Of a stretch of 53,183 bases of DNA, positions 36,170 through 45,009 are shown piece after piece. Position 1 is the stretch's first letter, and the number at the start of each line of letters is the position of its first letter. This DNA is from Lysinibacillus sp. ZYM-1 (GTDB lineage Bacteria > Bacillota > Bacilli > Bacillales_A > Planococcaceae). The stretch is taken from assembly GCF_001308875.1 (NCBI RefSeq), contig NZ_KQ465133.1, forward strand, positions 1 through 53,183, given 5' to 3'. The translations under genes were made by a program, and so were the position numbers. The notes under the pieces were generated by a model. It ran no database searches. It was not told the origin of the DNA and saw nothing but the letters and a program-made list of their open reading frames with translations.

Positions 36170-38065
36170 TTACTTGACTGATTCTTGTTTTAAGTTACCT
36201 GTCTTTTCATCATAGAAACGAAGCAGATCTCCATTAATGATGGCATCAGAATTTTCGAGTTCCATTGTTGCACGATCAGCATATGGCTGACATGGCTCCA
36301 CATCGATTTCTTCGCCAGTTGATTTGTCATAGCAAGCTTCACCAGCATAAACGTATTTATCTGTAATAAAGCGTCCATCACGGAACACGACAAAGTTCTC
36401 ATGCTCTGGAGAGAATAAATCTGCACCCATTTGCATATCTTTTGACGTTTCAACGCCAAGAAGGTGTAAAATTGTTGGACGTAAATCCATTTGTCCTGCC
36501 ATTTCAGTCATTTCTTTACCATCATCAGATCCTGGGATGTGGATGAATAAAGGTACTTCTTGTAGTAGTGCATTATCAAATGGTGTAATTTGATCTTTTC
36601 CTAAATATTGTGCCATCGCTTTGTTATGGTTTTCTGAAATACCGTAGTGGTCACCATACATAACGATAATTGAGTTATCATAAACACCTTGATCTTTTAA
36701 TTGTTGGAAGAAATCTTTTAAAGCTTCATCCATATAACGTACTGTTTGGAAGTAGCGATTTAATGTTCCTGAGTTTGAATCGTATTCAGGAATCATGATA
36801 TCTTCTGGATCCAATGTAAATGGATAGTGATTTGTTAACGTAATAAGTCTCGAATAAAATGGTTGGGGCATATCTTTCATTAAAGCAGCAGATTGCTCTA
36901 AGAATGGGGTATCTTTCATTCCCCAGTTAACAGCTTGCCCTTCTTCCACTGTATAAGAATCTATATCATAGAATTTATTGATTTTTAATGATTGATACAT
37001 GATGTCACGATTCCAGAATGATTTATTATTTGGGTGCATGACATTAGTAAAATATCCATTTTCCCCAAGGCGTTCTGCCATGGAGTTATACGTATTTCCA
37101 CCATGTGTGAAGAATACTGCACCACGACCTAAACCAAACAATGAGTTTTCTACAATAAACTCTGAATCAGATGTTTTTCCTAGACCTGTTTGGTGATAGA
37201 AGTTACTGAAATAATACGTATCTTTATCTTTTGTTAAAGAGTTTAAGAACGGCGTAATTTCATGGCCATTCATGTCATTATTAATGACAAAGTTTTGTAA
37301 AGACTCCATAGACACAACAATTAAGTTGCGGCCTTTATATTTCCCAAACATTTCTGGGTTGACTGCTGCCTGATTAGAGCGAACATAGTTGTTTACTTCA
37401 ACTAATTCACTACCATCCGCTAACGCACGTTGGGCAGATGATTTAGTTTGAATATAAATATCATACAAATGGTAATTGTACGTACCAATGTTTTTCACAA
37501 GCAATTCACGGTCAAAACTACGTGTTAATAATTGTGGACGCTCTGTTTCGGCTAAACCTAAATTTAAAAATGACATAGCAATCGCCAACACAAAGAATGC
37601 ACGACGGAATTCCACATTAACTTTGAACGAATTTTTCATTTTTGGTATAAATTTATTCGCTAAGATTAAAATAAGTACATCGACAAAATATAATACATCC
37701 CAAGGCTCTACAATAGCTGCTACTGAAGTACCTAAGTCACTAAAGTTACTTGTTTGGAATAATACCGGTAGTGTAATAAAGTCATTATAGAAACGATAGA
37801 ACGCTACATTTCCGTAAAGGACTACTGATAAAATTATGCTTATCGTAATTAAATAACGGTTTCTAGCTTTTGCTGATTTAAAGAATAGTGATAAACCATA
37901 CGTAAATAGCAAGAAGCTTAATGGGTTAATAAATAAAATAAATTGTTGCATTGCATTTTCAATTTTCATCTCAAAGCTTGTGTGGTAAACAATGACCGTT
38001 TTGATCCAAGTTGCTATAATTGCTAGTATCATAAATGAATGTTTAGGCCACTTTATTGTTCTCAT
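36170..38065 (-). CDS. ltaS: Lipoteichoic acid synthase
   Basis: This membrane sulfatase-fold enzyme polymerises glycerol phosphate from phosphatidylglycerol onto the lipid anchor of lipoteichoic acid. Five N-terminal helices (about 10-200) precede the extracellular catalytic domain. It shows VVSMESLQNF (metal-binding Glu), the catalytic threonine near residue 298 in GLGKTSDSEF, MHPNNKSFWNRD and YGDHYGIS. The ATG at 38065 is nine bases after GGGAGG; longer frames to 38167 lack a binding site. Length 631 is normal. Bacillus has several paralogues (LtaS, YfnI, YqgS, YvgJ); the position beside yqgQ-yqgN suggests the yqgS-like locus. Confidence 0.88.
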   Translation of the reverse strand: MRTIKWPKHSFMILAIIATWIKTVIVYHTSFEMKIENAMQQFILFINPLSFLLFTYGLSLFFKSAKARNRYLITISIILSVVLYGNVAFYRFYNDFITLPVLFQTSNFSDLGTSVAAIVEPWDVLYFVDVLILILANKFIPKMKNSFKVNVEFRRAFFVLAIAMSFLNLGLAETERPQLLTRSFDRELLVKNIGTYNYHLYDIYIQTKSSAQRALADGSELVEVNNYVRSNQAAVNPEMFGKYKGRNLIVVSMESLQNFVINNDMNGHEITPFLNSLTKDKDTYYFSNFYHQTGLGKTSDSEFIVENSLFGLGRGAVFFTHGGNTYNSMAERLGENGYFTNVMHPNNKSFWNRDIMYQSLKINKFYDIDSYTVEEGQAVNWGMKDTPFLEQSAALMKDMPQPFYSRLITLTNHYPFTLDPEDIMIPEYDSNSGTLNRYFQTVRYMDEALKDFFQQLKDQGVYDNSIIVMYGDHYGISENHNKAMAQYLGKDQITPFDNALLQEVPLFIHIPGSDDGKEMTEMAGQMDLRPTILHLLGVETSKDMQMGADLFSPEHENFVVFRDGRFITDKYVYAGEACYDKSTGEEIDVEPCQPYADRATMELENSDAIINGDLLRFYDEKTGNLKQESVK

Positions 38066-38344
38066 TCCTAACATCCTCCCTACTTCCTTACAAAAAAATA
38101 ATAATTTTTTACATTTTGTTACTGAAACAAAATATATCTTAATCCATTTTTTACAGATAATCAACACATATCTTTTGGAAAATTTACGCTCCTCGCTCGT
38201 ATATGCACCAGATATCTATATATACGTTTTACAATGTAAAAAGTTTCGTAAAAACATAAAAACAGCGGTAACCCACTGTTTTTAAGAATATTACATACAT
38301 GTTACATTAATTTTACAATACCCCATTACATTGTATTTCAAACA

Positions 38345-38554
38345 TTACTTTTTATTCTCTTTCATACGAAGTTTTGTTGTTTCTTGTCGAATTAGTAATA
38401 ATGCCATTTGGTAATCTTTTATGTCTAGTACATTCGCTTTATAGAGCTCTCGTATTTCATCCTCCATTAACATCAAATCGCCAATAGGGTCTCGTGTATA
38501 AATATAAGTGCCATAAGTTTTCAAGAGTTCATAAATATCTAACATTTTATCCAT
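38345..38554 (-). CDS. yqgQ: YqgQ family small protein
   Basis: The 69-residue helical protein (MLDIYELLKTYGTYIYTRDP...) matches the DUF910/YqgQ family of Bacillales. The family folds as a three-helix bundle and may bind nucleic acid, but its role is unknown. The start overlaps the yqgN stop by eight bases, so both are translated together. The gap 38066-38344 in front of ltaS holds its promoter and no gene. Confidence 0.88.
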   Translation of the reverse strand: MDKMLDIYELLKTYGTYIYTRDPIGDLMLMEDEIRELYKANVLDIKDYQMALLLIRQETTKLRMKENKK

Positions 38555-39140
38555 TTTCGTTCGCTCCTCGTTGTGCTAGACAGTCAATACGTTCTGTTGG
38601 TGTCACAATGATGTCTACAGGGCAATCATGTTCCTCGGAAGGTACACGATTAACGATCTGTTCATCAAAAAGTAAAGACATCAATTTACCCTTTTTATAG
38701 TTTAATACATAGCGATCATAATAACCACCGCCGTACCCAATTCGATAGCCAAAACGATCAAAAACAACACCTGGTACAAGGATGATATCCATCTCATTTG
38801 CGTCAACTAACTCACATTTCTCGGGAATAGGTTCACGCAAATGCATATATACTGTTTCAAGCTGAGCAAATGATTCAATGGCATAAAATGTCATTTCTCT
38901 TGTTTTGGGGTGGCACTTTGGCACAGCGACCTTTTTCCCAAGCTGCCATAGTTCTTCAATTAAAAGAATTGTGTCGACTTCTGGCTTATTAGAAATGGTA
39001 ATGCCAATAATATTTGCTTCTATTATATATGGTTCCTGCAGCAACTTTTTTACTACAGCTATAGATTGTCTAAGATATACTTCTTCATCCATAGTCGCAA
39101 GCATTTCTCGTACCTTGTTTCGTAATGTTGTTTTATCCAC
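38547..39140 (-). CDS. yqgN: 5-formyltetrahydrofolate cyclo-ligase
   Basis: The enzyme uses ATP to convert 5-formyl-THF to 5,10-methenyl-THF, recovering folate trapped by the glycine/serine pathway. Family blocks are visible: KVAVPKCHPKTREMTFY (about residues 90-106), LVPGVVFDRFGYRIGYGGGYYDRYV (about 119-143) and the late DEQIVNRVPSEEHDCPVD. Length 197 is normal. It lies between rpmG and yqgQ. Confidence 0.92.
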   Translation of the reverse strand: MDKTTLRNKVREMLATMDEEVYLRQSIAVVKKLLQEPYIIEANIIGITISNKPEVDTILLIEELWQLGKKVAVPKCHPKTREMTFYAIESFAQLETVYMHLREPIPEKCELVDANEMDIILVPGVVFDRFGYRIGYGGGYYDRYVLNYKKGKLMSLLFDEQIVNRVPSEEHDCPVDIIVTPTERIDCLAQRGANENG

Positions 39141-39218
39141 CCAGGCTACCTCCTATATAGTAAAACTTCGCATCCCCTTAGAGCAATTTCATTGAAATTG
39201 TTTCATAAAATGTAGAAA

Positions 39219-39244
39219 GCCAAAACCACTTGTGGTTTTGGCTT
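39219..39244 (-). terminator. Terminator of rpmG
   Basis: AGCCAAAACCAC and GTGGTTTTGGCT form a perfect 12-bp stem with a two-base tip, just after rpmG. Confidence 0.7.
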
Positions 39245-39253
39245 AATGAGCGA

Positions 39254-39403
39254 TTACTTTGTTTCACGGTGAAGAGTGTATTTCTTCTCGCGAGAGCAAT
39301 ATTTTTTAAGTTCAAGACGCTCTGGATTGTTACGCTTGTTCTTTTTAGAAATGTAGTTACGTTCGCCGCAATCTGTGCAAGCTAAAGTAATGTTTACGCG
39401 CAT
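39254..39403 (-). CDS. rpmG: 50S ribosomal protein L33
   Basis: This 49-residue gene is too short for most ORF listings. The product [20 protein letters not shown] continues [17 protein letters not shown] and ends HRETK, a standard L33 of the large ribosomal subunit. It keeps a CTDC pair but only one later cysteine (YCSREK), so this is probably a zinc-free or reduced-cysteine form. GGGAGG precedes the ATG. Confidence 0.95.
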   Translation of the reverse strand: MRVNITLACTDCGERNYISKKNKRNNPERLELKKYCSREKKYTLHRETK

Positions 39404-39562
39404 CATTAACCCTCCCACTCTATATCAAGAATTTAAATTTGAGCATGATCTATACGACTAACCTATTATAACATAAACTAAAAAAAAATCTACCTTCATT
39501 TCATATTAAGTTTGCATATGGTAAAATATCTTATAATTACATACTACAACGAGGTGAAACTA

Positions 39563-40006
39563 TTGGATTTATCCATCATATTAATGAGCGTTGGAATTCT
39601 TTTGATCGTCATATCGTTCTTTTTCAAAAATAGCACGAAAAAAGTCGAGAAAGATGTCGAAGAATTATCCATCTCAATATTCCAAGAAACGAATAATTTG
39701 AAACGTCGTTTGAAAATTGTAGAGGAAGAACTACTATTAGAACCAGAGTTTCAAGTAAAATCTAAATCAATACCAAGTCCTAGCGTTCAAAGTCCTAAAG
39801 TTCAACAAGTTATGCAAGCTGTTCAACAGGCCGCACTAGCTTCAAAAGCAGCGCCTAATCCATCGCAAGCAAAGCCGATTCATCAAATTATTGTTAGCCA
39901 GGTACTCGAATTAAATAAACAAGGGCTTTCTGTAGGAGATATCAGTATACGCTCGAATTTAACAGAAGAACAAGTTCGTCAAGTGATTGCAAACGGAGGT
40001 CGATAA
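39563..40006 (+). CDS. Membrane-anchored protein with C-terminal HTH-like motif
   Basis: The 147-residue protein has one N-terminal membrane helix (about 3-18) and a coiled-coil stretch (about 28-60, KVEKDVEELSISIFQETNNL). A low-complexity Ser/Pro/Gln/Ala linker follows, then a short C-terminal helix-turn-helix-like end (VLELNKQGLSVGDISIRSNL). The layout resembles SwrB/YlxL-type proteins but I cannot assign it. The start is TTG at 39563, seven bases after GAGGTG; the track frame upstream has no binding site. It is followed after three bases by the next gene, so the two form an operon. Confidence 0.7.
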   Translation: MDLSIILMSVGILLIVISFFFKNSTKKVEKDVEELSISIFQETNNLKRRLKIVEEELLLEPEFQVKSKSIPSPSVQSPKVQQVMQAVQQAALASKAAPNPSQAKPIHQIIVSQVLELNKQGLSVGDISIRSNLTEEQVRQVIANGGR

Positions 40007-40009
40007 TAG

Positions 40010-40492
40010 ATGAACAAGTCTACCATCCGTGCATTTGGCCTAGCCATTTTTGTTGTCGGGGCTTTGCTAGCACTTGCAAGTCGCTTTGATGTGAATATTG
40101 GGCTACCAGCAAAAAGTTCTTCCAATCCGCAATATGTTGAAGAACTGCAAAATAAGCTAAATAAGGCAGATCAAGAAATTGCTGCGTTAAAGAAACAAGT
40201 AAAACAAGTACATACTACTGAAGAAACTTCTACTACAGATTCTTCAGAACAGCCTGCTAAAGAAACAAGTGCAGATGGTACAACAATGACACTGCAAATA
40301 TATAGTGGAATTACACCATATATTGTTGCCCAAAAGCTTGAAGATGGTGGCATTATACCTAATAGTGTTGAAATGGAGTTACTACTCGCTAACGCAAGAT
40401 ATGCACGTAGCCTACAAATTGGCGCTTATGAAGTCAATTCTTCCATGTCTTTAGAGGAAATCGCAAAGTTGATTACAGGGAAAAAACAATAA
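40010..40492 (+). CDS. Membrane-anchored MltG/YceG-like N-terminal protein
   Basis: The 160-residue protein has an N-terminal membrane helix (about 8-26), a coiled coil (about 43-66), a Ser/Thr/Glu-rich linker and a C-terminal domain. That domain (LQIYSGITPYIVAQKLEDGG...IGAYEVNSSMSLEEIAKLITG) resembles the LysM-like N-terminal part of endolytic transglycosylase MltG. The catalytic glutamate region of MltG is absent, so it is not itself a transglycosylase. It may act as a wall-associated accessory protein. It forms an operon with the preceding gene and ends in a shared terminator. Confidence 0.72.
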   Translation: MNKSTIRAFGLAIFVVGALLALASRFDVNIGLPAKSSSNPQYVEELQNKLNKADQEIAALKKQVKQVHTTEETSTTDSSEQPAKETSADGTTMTLQIYSGITPYIVAQKLEDGGIIPNSVEMELLLANARYARSLQIGAYEVNSSMSLEEIAKLITGKKQ

Positions 40493-40493
40493 T

Positions 40494-40543
40494 AAAAAGC
40501 TGTCGCCAGATATCCCATTTAAGAATGAGGCGGCAGCTTTTTT
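40494..40543. terminator. Bidirectional terminator between the MltG-like gene and trpG
   Basis: AAAAGCTGTCGCC and GGCGGCAGCTTTTTT pair around a loop of about 22 bases; A and T runs flank both sides. Confidence 0.8.
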
Positions 40544-40546
40544 CAT

Positions 40547-41119
40547 TTAAGCAATGCTTTCTAGGAAGGCTTGCATCATCCTGCTTCCTTCTTTCGTGCC
40601 GATTGATTCAGGATGAAATTGCAGACCGTAAAGTGGATATTTCTTGTGTTGGATGGCCATAATCTCACCGTCATCACTCGCTTTTGCGATAATGTTAAAA
40701 TCACTGTGTAAAGATGGTACTTCAATAATAAGAGAATGATAACGCATTACTTGAATATCGCCCTCTAATTGTGCAAATAAACCTGTTTGTTCATATTGCA
40801 GATATGACAGCTTTCCATGCATGATAGTTTGGGCCTGCACGATTTTTGCCCCGAAAGCCTGCCCAATAGATTGATGGCCAAGACAAATGCCTAATATAGG
40901 GAACTTTTGATACAGCTCCTTGATAACATCAACTGTGATACCTGCTTCGGCTGGTGTTCCTGGTCCAGGGGATAAAATAATGGCTTCTGGCGACATTTCT
41001 TGTATTTCTTCTATTGTAATAGCATCATTCCTCACGACCTTGACGTTTTTCCCGAGCATGCTTATTTGTTGAAATAGATTGTAGGTAAAGGAATCGTAAT
41101 TATCAATTAACAAAATCAT
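40547..41119 (-). CDS. trpG: Anthranilate/aminodeoxychorionate synthase glutamine amidotransferase
   Basis: The 190-residue class I glutamine amidotransferase supplies ammonia to the chorismate-using partner. The catalytic Cys is in GICLGHQSIGQAFG (about residue 79) and the His/Glu pair in LYGLQFHPESIGT (about 168-180). It overlaps trpE by four bases (ATGA). In many Bacillales one such subunit serves both tryptophan and folate synthesis, so pabA is an equally valid name. Control by a tryptophan T-box points to anthranilate synthase as the main use. Confidence 0.88.
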   Translation of the reverse strand: MILLIDNYDSFTYNLFQQISMLGKNVKVVRNDAITIEEIQEMSPEAIILSPGPGTPAEAGITVDVIKELYQKFPILGICLGHQSIGQAFGAKIVQAQTIMHGKLSYLQYEQTGLFAQLEGDIQVMRYHSLIIEVPSLHSDFNIIAKASDDGEIMAIQHKKYPLYGLQFHPESIGTKEGSRMMQAFLESIA

Positions 41120-42501
41120 TTTTTAACCTCCAATAGTGCACGTGCTTTATTGAGCGTTTCCTCATATTCAGATAATGGTACTGAATCGTGAACAATACCC
41201 GCCCCTGCCTGTACATGGGCTTTCTCATCTTTAATGATCATGGTACGAATTGCAAGTGCCAAATCCATATCACCTGTCGTGGATATATAGCCAACTGCTC
41301 CCGCATACACGCCACGCTTTACTGGTTCTAATTCATTAATAAGCTGCATCGCACGAATTTTTGGTGCTCCTGACACTGTGCCAGCAGGTAAACAAGCGCG
41401 AAGTACATCTAAGACATGGAGGTCGTTTCGTAGATCTGCTAAAACCTCTGACACAATATGCATGACATATTTATAGCGTTCAATATGCATGTATTTCATC
41501 AGCTTTACAGAGCCAACTTTTGCAATACGGCCAAGATCATTGCGCCCTAGATCCACTAACATGCGATGTTCCGCCATTTCCTTTTCATCTTCCAATAAGG
41601 CATTTGCCATTGCTTCGTCCTGCTCAACTGTCTCCCCACGAGGCTTGGTACCTGCGATTGGATTTGTTGTCACCTTCCGATTCTTTACCTTTACAAGGCT
41701 TTCTGGGGATGTTCCCAAAATAATATAAGATCCATAATCCATATAGAACATATACGGGGAAGGATTGGATAGGCGTAATTGACGATAAAGCGCAAACGGT
41801 GAACCTGTAAACGGGGCTGAGAAGCGTTGTGATAACACAATTTGAAAAATATCTCCCTTCAGAATATGCTGTTTCGCACGCTCCACCAAAGAGATAAATT
41901 GCTCCTTTGATATGATTGGCTTAAAATCAAGTCTATCTACTTTCAATGCATCAAATGTTGTGCCTGTATAAAGCTGCTGTGCCATCGTCGAGATAGCTGC
42001 CTCCATCTCCTCTAAGGAACGCCCCTCTCTAAATAGATCTATTGAAGCTAGTGTAATTTCCTGCGTTAAATGATCAAAAACAATAAATGTGTCATAGAAA
42101 AAAACATGGACATCAGGCATGGCTAATTCGTCCTGTAAATATTCTCCGATTTTTTCTGAATAAAAAGCAGTTTCATAACCAAAGTAACCAATGGCCCCTC
42201 CAAAAAAGGGGAATGGATAGGTCTCATCATGGAATGGCATCACTTGCCTTAAGTAATCGAGCACATTCCCTCTCGACTTTTCTTTTTCCATTCCTTTAAG
42301 AAAGAAATATTCTTCATTATTTCCTTTTAATTCAGCCACTGGATTAACTGCAATAAAGGAATAACGTCCACTTTCCTCATGCTTGGCTGACGATTCGAAC
42401 AACATTTTATGCTGTCCTTTCAGTGATTGATAGACAGAGATAGGGGTCATCATATCCCCCTGTAATACTGTTATGGCATACTTTCTAAGCTCAACTGTCA
42501 T
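41116..42501 (-). CDS. trpE: Anthranilate synthase component I
   Basis: The 461-residue enzyme makes anthranilate from chorismate and ammonia. It shows the TrpE N-terminal feedback region MLFESSAKHEESGRYSFI, SNPSPYMFYMDYG, GTSPESLVKV, NPIAGTKPRGE, DLGRNDLGRI, LPAGTVSGAPKIRAM and AGAGIVHDS. Aminodeoxychorionate synthase PabB is very similar and cannot be fully excluded from these motifs. The decisive point is the leader, a T-box with a TGG specifier. GAAGGAGAG precedes the ATG. No other trp genes follow, so the rest of the pathway must be elsewhere. Confidence 0.85.
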   Translation of the reverse strand: MTVELRKYAITVLQGDMMTPISVYQSLKGQHKMLFESSAKHEESGRYSFIAVNPVAELKGNNEEYFFLKGMEKEKSRGNVLDYLRQVMPFHDETYPFPFFGGAIGYFGYETAFYSEKIGEYLQDELAMPDVHVFFYDTFIVFDHLTQEITLASIDLFREGRSLEEMEAAISTMAQQLYTGTTFDALKVDRLDFKPIISKEQFISLVERAKQHILKGDIFQIVLSQRFSAPFTGSPFALYRQLRLSNPSPYMFYMDYGSYIILGTSPESLVKVKNRKVTTNPIAGTKPRGETVEQDEAMANALLEDEKEMAEHRMLVDLGRNDLGRIAKVGSVKLMKYMHIERYKYVMHIVSEVLADLRNDLHVLDVLRACLPAGTVSGAPKIRAMQLINELEPVKRGVYAGAVGYISTTGDMDLALAIRTMIIKDEKAHVQAGAGIVHDSVPLSEYEETLNKARALLEVKK

Positions 42502-42549
42502 TCTCTTCTCTCCTTCTCTAAGCTCTGCTCTACTACACCAGATGCATAT

Positions 42550-42780
42550 AAAAAGGCCTTTCCATCACAAAAGGACGGAAAAGCCGTGGTGCCACCTTCA
42601 TTGGTCTAATTGCAAGACCCTCTCTAAGCCTTATAACGTAGGCATACGCTAATCCATACTGTTGTTCAGGATTAGAGCTCCGAAGTCCATTCACCATTCA
42701 TTTGTACTAGTTTCCACCAACCACTAGCTCTCTATGACAAATACTAATAGTTACTACTCTTCATCAACGCTGTTTGCTAG
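42550..42780 (-). ncRNA. T-box riboswitch (tryptophan) of trpE-trpG
   Basis: On the minus strand the leader contains stem I features (CATAGAGAGCTAGTGGTTGG), the specifier triplet TGG (42687-42689) in GGTGAATGGACTTC, the T-box core AAGGTGGCACCACGG (42585-42599), and a terminator stem (42550-42585) with five T. Uncharged tRNA-Trp should permit transcription. Confidence 0.9.
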
Positions 42781-42785
42781 GTTAT

Positions 42786-42814
42786 ATTGTAATGCAAACT
42801 ATCTTACAATTCAA
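42786..42814 (-). promoter_or_regulatory. Promoter of the trpE leader
   Basis: TTGAAT (42809-42814) and TACAAT (42786-42791) are 17 bases apart on the minus strand, just behind the mscS-type gene. Confidence 0.65.
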
Positions 42815-42815
42815 A

Positions 42816-43886
42816 TTATTTTTTACTTCTTAGCCCTTCCTCCTCATCAGGTGACACTAGAGTAATTGATAACTCCTCCAAAATTTGGCGAATGGCAAAG
42901 AAAATTTCCTGGCGTACTTCTAGCATGACGGCTGTATCATTCGTAGCGACAAAGAAACGGATAAGTACACGATAACGATCATGATGAAATTCATCGATAT
43001 AAACATGGATCATGTCTTTCTCTGTTCCAGCATGTAAATAAATTTCCTTATGAATGGCCGTTAAGACGCTGCGTAATGTTTCTTCTTCATTTGTAGCAGC
43101 TACATATAAAAATTGTTCGCATTTGCGCTTTTCTCGTCTCGATAAATTATAAATGGGACGATTAACCAAATAAGAGTTCGGCACATATACAAGCCCTTTA
43201 TCTCCTGTTTGAATTAATGTACTGCGAAGATTAATATCCTCAATTGTTCCTTCTATTTTTTGATCCTCGGTCGCAATCCAATCGCCAATTTGAAATGGAT
43301 TATCAAGCGCCACAGACATCCCACCAAACACATGAGCTAATGTATCCCGAATCCCAAAAGCAATCGCAACCCCTGTTAAGCCAATCCCTGTTAAAAAGCC
43401 ATTCAAGTTAAAATTCCAAAATGAGGCGATTGTGAACATGGCAAATATCATAATGACTACTTTACCAATCCGTAGGAAAAACGGTAATAATACATTTTGT
43501 TCCTCTTCACTAGTTAGTTGGAATGGCTGTTTTGTATAGAAATTTAAAACATCGTATATACCTTTAAAAGCAAAAAACACCATAATAGACAATACAAAAT
43601 TTTTCGTTGATTTATGCGTAAATAAAGAAACATCTATTAAATAAGATAAGCTTAGTACAATGACTGCCGTCATAAATGCATAGCCAATGGCTTTATTAAA
43701 TTGTGCAAGCACATTTGCTTGGAAATTTCGATGGCGATTTCTTAAAAAGGTTACCAGACGATTAATTATTTTTTTTATGACAAATCGTTGTATAAGCCAA
43801 CCAACTATGCAAATAATGATAGCTATTAAGACATCCATCCAAGTTGGAACTGTAAATTTAGGTAAAAACCAATGTAATGAATCCAT
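42816..43886 (-). CDS. MscS family mechanosensitive channel
   Basis: The 356-residue protein has about four to five membrane helices (about 18-36, 63-84, 95-112, 135-165) ending in the pore helix GFLTGIGLTGVAIAFGIRDT. The beta-domain follows with NPFQIGDWI, and then a C-terminal alpha/beta domain. This is the plan of small-conductance mechanosensitive channels that release solutes upon osmotic downshock. AAAGGAG precedes the ATG. It is probably monocistronic, although its 3' end directly adjoins the trpE promoter. Confidence 0.9.
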   Translation of the reverse strand: MDSLHWFLPKFTVPTWMDVLIAIIICIVGWLIQRFVIKKIINRLVTFLRNRHRNFQANVLAQFNKAIGYAFMTAVIVLSLSYLIDVSLFTHKSTKNFVLSIMVFFAFKGIYDVLNFYTKQPFQLTSEEEQNVLLPFFLRIGKVVIMIFAMFTIASFWNFNLNGFLTGIGLTGVAIAFGIRDTLAHVFGGMSVALDNPFQIGDWIATEDQKIEGTIEDINLRSTLIQTGDKGLVYVPNSYLVNRPIYNLSRREKRKCEQFLYVAATNEEETLRSVLTAIHKEIYLHAGTEKDMIHVYIDEFHHDRYRVLIRFFVATNDTAVMLEVRQEIFFAIRQILEELSITLVSPDEEEGLRSKK

Positions 43887-43917
43887 ATATTTCTCCTTTA
43901 AAGTACCTATGTATCTC

Positions 43918-43957
43918 CAATAAAAAGGAGCTGACCTGCAGTAAAGGTTAGCCCCAT
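43918..43957 (-). terminator. Terminator of the VWA-like gene
   Basis: On the minus strand GGGGCTAACCT and AGGTCAGCTCC pair with G-U contacts around a seven-base loop, followed by TTTTTATT. Confidence 0.7.
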
Positions 43958-43961
43958 TTTG

Positions 43962-44834
43962 TTATTGTATTGCATCATCTGCAAAAAAAGCCTTGTTGGC
44001 AAACCAAAATTGTTGTTTATTAAAATTATCTTCATGCATGGCAATCACAGAAAACTCAGCATAGTATTTTCGTTTCATTTCCTTTAACATCGCTTTAGCT
44101 TGCATACTGACGAGATGTTGCCCATCAATAGGAGTGCCTTCTGTAAAAATAATAACTTCGGCTTCAGAGCCTAGTTGATTTTCGTGCAGTAAGGATCTAA
44201 CAAACTGTAAAACAGGCAAAAGTTCTGCTTCTCCTTTAGCCTTATATTCGATAAAACTCTTAAAATCAGCTAAATTTAAATGACCATTTTCAAAGCGATA
44301 GTGAACATGGATTTGACGGTCATAAGGGACAATATATAAATCGCGATTTTCACGATGTGCACTCATAAATAACGGTAAAATCATGCTTTTACACAGTTCA
44401 GAATAAGCTGCCATCCCTGTCGTTTGCTCTAAACAAATAATCATGGGGCCAGGATCTTGTTTGAACTCATGAAAGGGCACATAAAAAATATTACCATTCT
44501 TGGTTGTTTGCTGTTTTAGCTTTTGGCGTCTTGTCTCTGACCATTTCCGCTCGTAATACAAGCGCTGCTCCTTGCCATTAGCTAGTCTCTCAGCTTTCTC
44601 AATAGCAGGAATATTTTCTCGAATTTCATGCAGAATGTCTGCCAATTCTAGTGCAAATGCTGCCATATTTCGTAATGGTTCACTCTTGAAAAAATAGTCA
44701 ATAAAATAATGTTGTTCCCTGTTGCTTAATTCCTCAAGGTGTAAGTTTTCATAGAGAAAACGTAAATAATTACGTTGTTCTAGTGACATATCTTGATCAA
44801 ACTTTTCTATGAGTGATTCAATCGGGTCTTTCAC
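43962..44834 (-). CDS. VWA-like cytosolic protein of unknown function
   Basis: The 290-residue protein has a helical N-terminal half (about 1-125) with basic clusters, and a C-terminal half (about 130-290) shaped like a von Willebrand A fold: PMIICLEQTTGMAAYSELCK, then DLYIVPYDRQIHVHYRF, and EVIIFTEGTPIDGQ. The metal-site DxSxS is not conserved, with EQTTGM in its place. This recalls ViaA-type proteins, but no AAA partner is adjacent, so function is open. The start is GTG at 44834, eight bases after GGAGG; a longer frame to 44858 covers that binding site. Confidence 0.65.
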   Translation of the reverse strand: MKDPIESLIEKFDQDMSLEQRNYLRFLYENLHLEELSNREQHYFIDYFFKSEPLRNMAAFALELADILHEIRENIPAIEKAERLANGKEQRLYYERKWSETRRQKLKQQTTKNGNIFYVPFHEFKQDPGPMIICLEQTTGMAAYSELCKSMILPLFMSAHRENRDLYIVPYDRQIHVHYRFENGHLNLADFKSFIEYKAKGEAELLPVLQFVRSLLHENQLGSEAEVIIFTEGTPIDGQHLVSMQAKAMLKEMKRKYYAEFSVIAMHEDNFNKQQFWFANKAFFADDAIQ

Positions 44835-44978
44835 GAAGCAGCACCTCCTAAGCACCACATTTTTTGGATAATGTCTATAGTATAACCAAAAATTTTTTTT
44901 GACAATACCAAAACGCTCGCTATATAGACGCCATATAAAAAAACAATGTTGCTGTTTCCAATCATTTTTTGCAAATGA

Positions 44979-45007
44979 AAAGAAGAGCTAGCAAGTAGCT
45001 CTTCTTT
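44979..45007 (-). terminator. Terminator of the pst-phoU operon
   Basis: AAGAAGAGCTA and TAGCTCTTCTT form an 11-bp stem with a five-base loop just after phoU. Confidence 0.82.
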
Positions 45008-45009
45008 AG

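Noticed and set aside
39512..39562. Upstream ATG extension of the small membrane protein gene
   Set aside because: No ribosome binding site precedes it, and it runs through the promoter region; TTG at 39563 has GAGGTG at the right distance.
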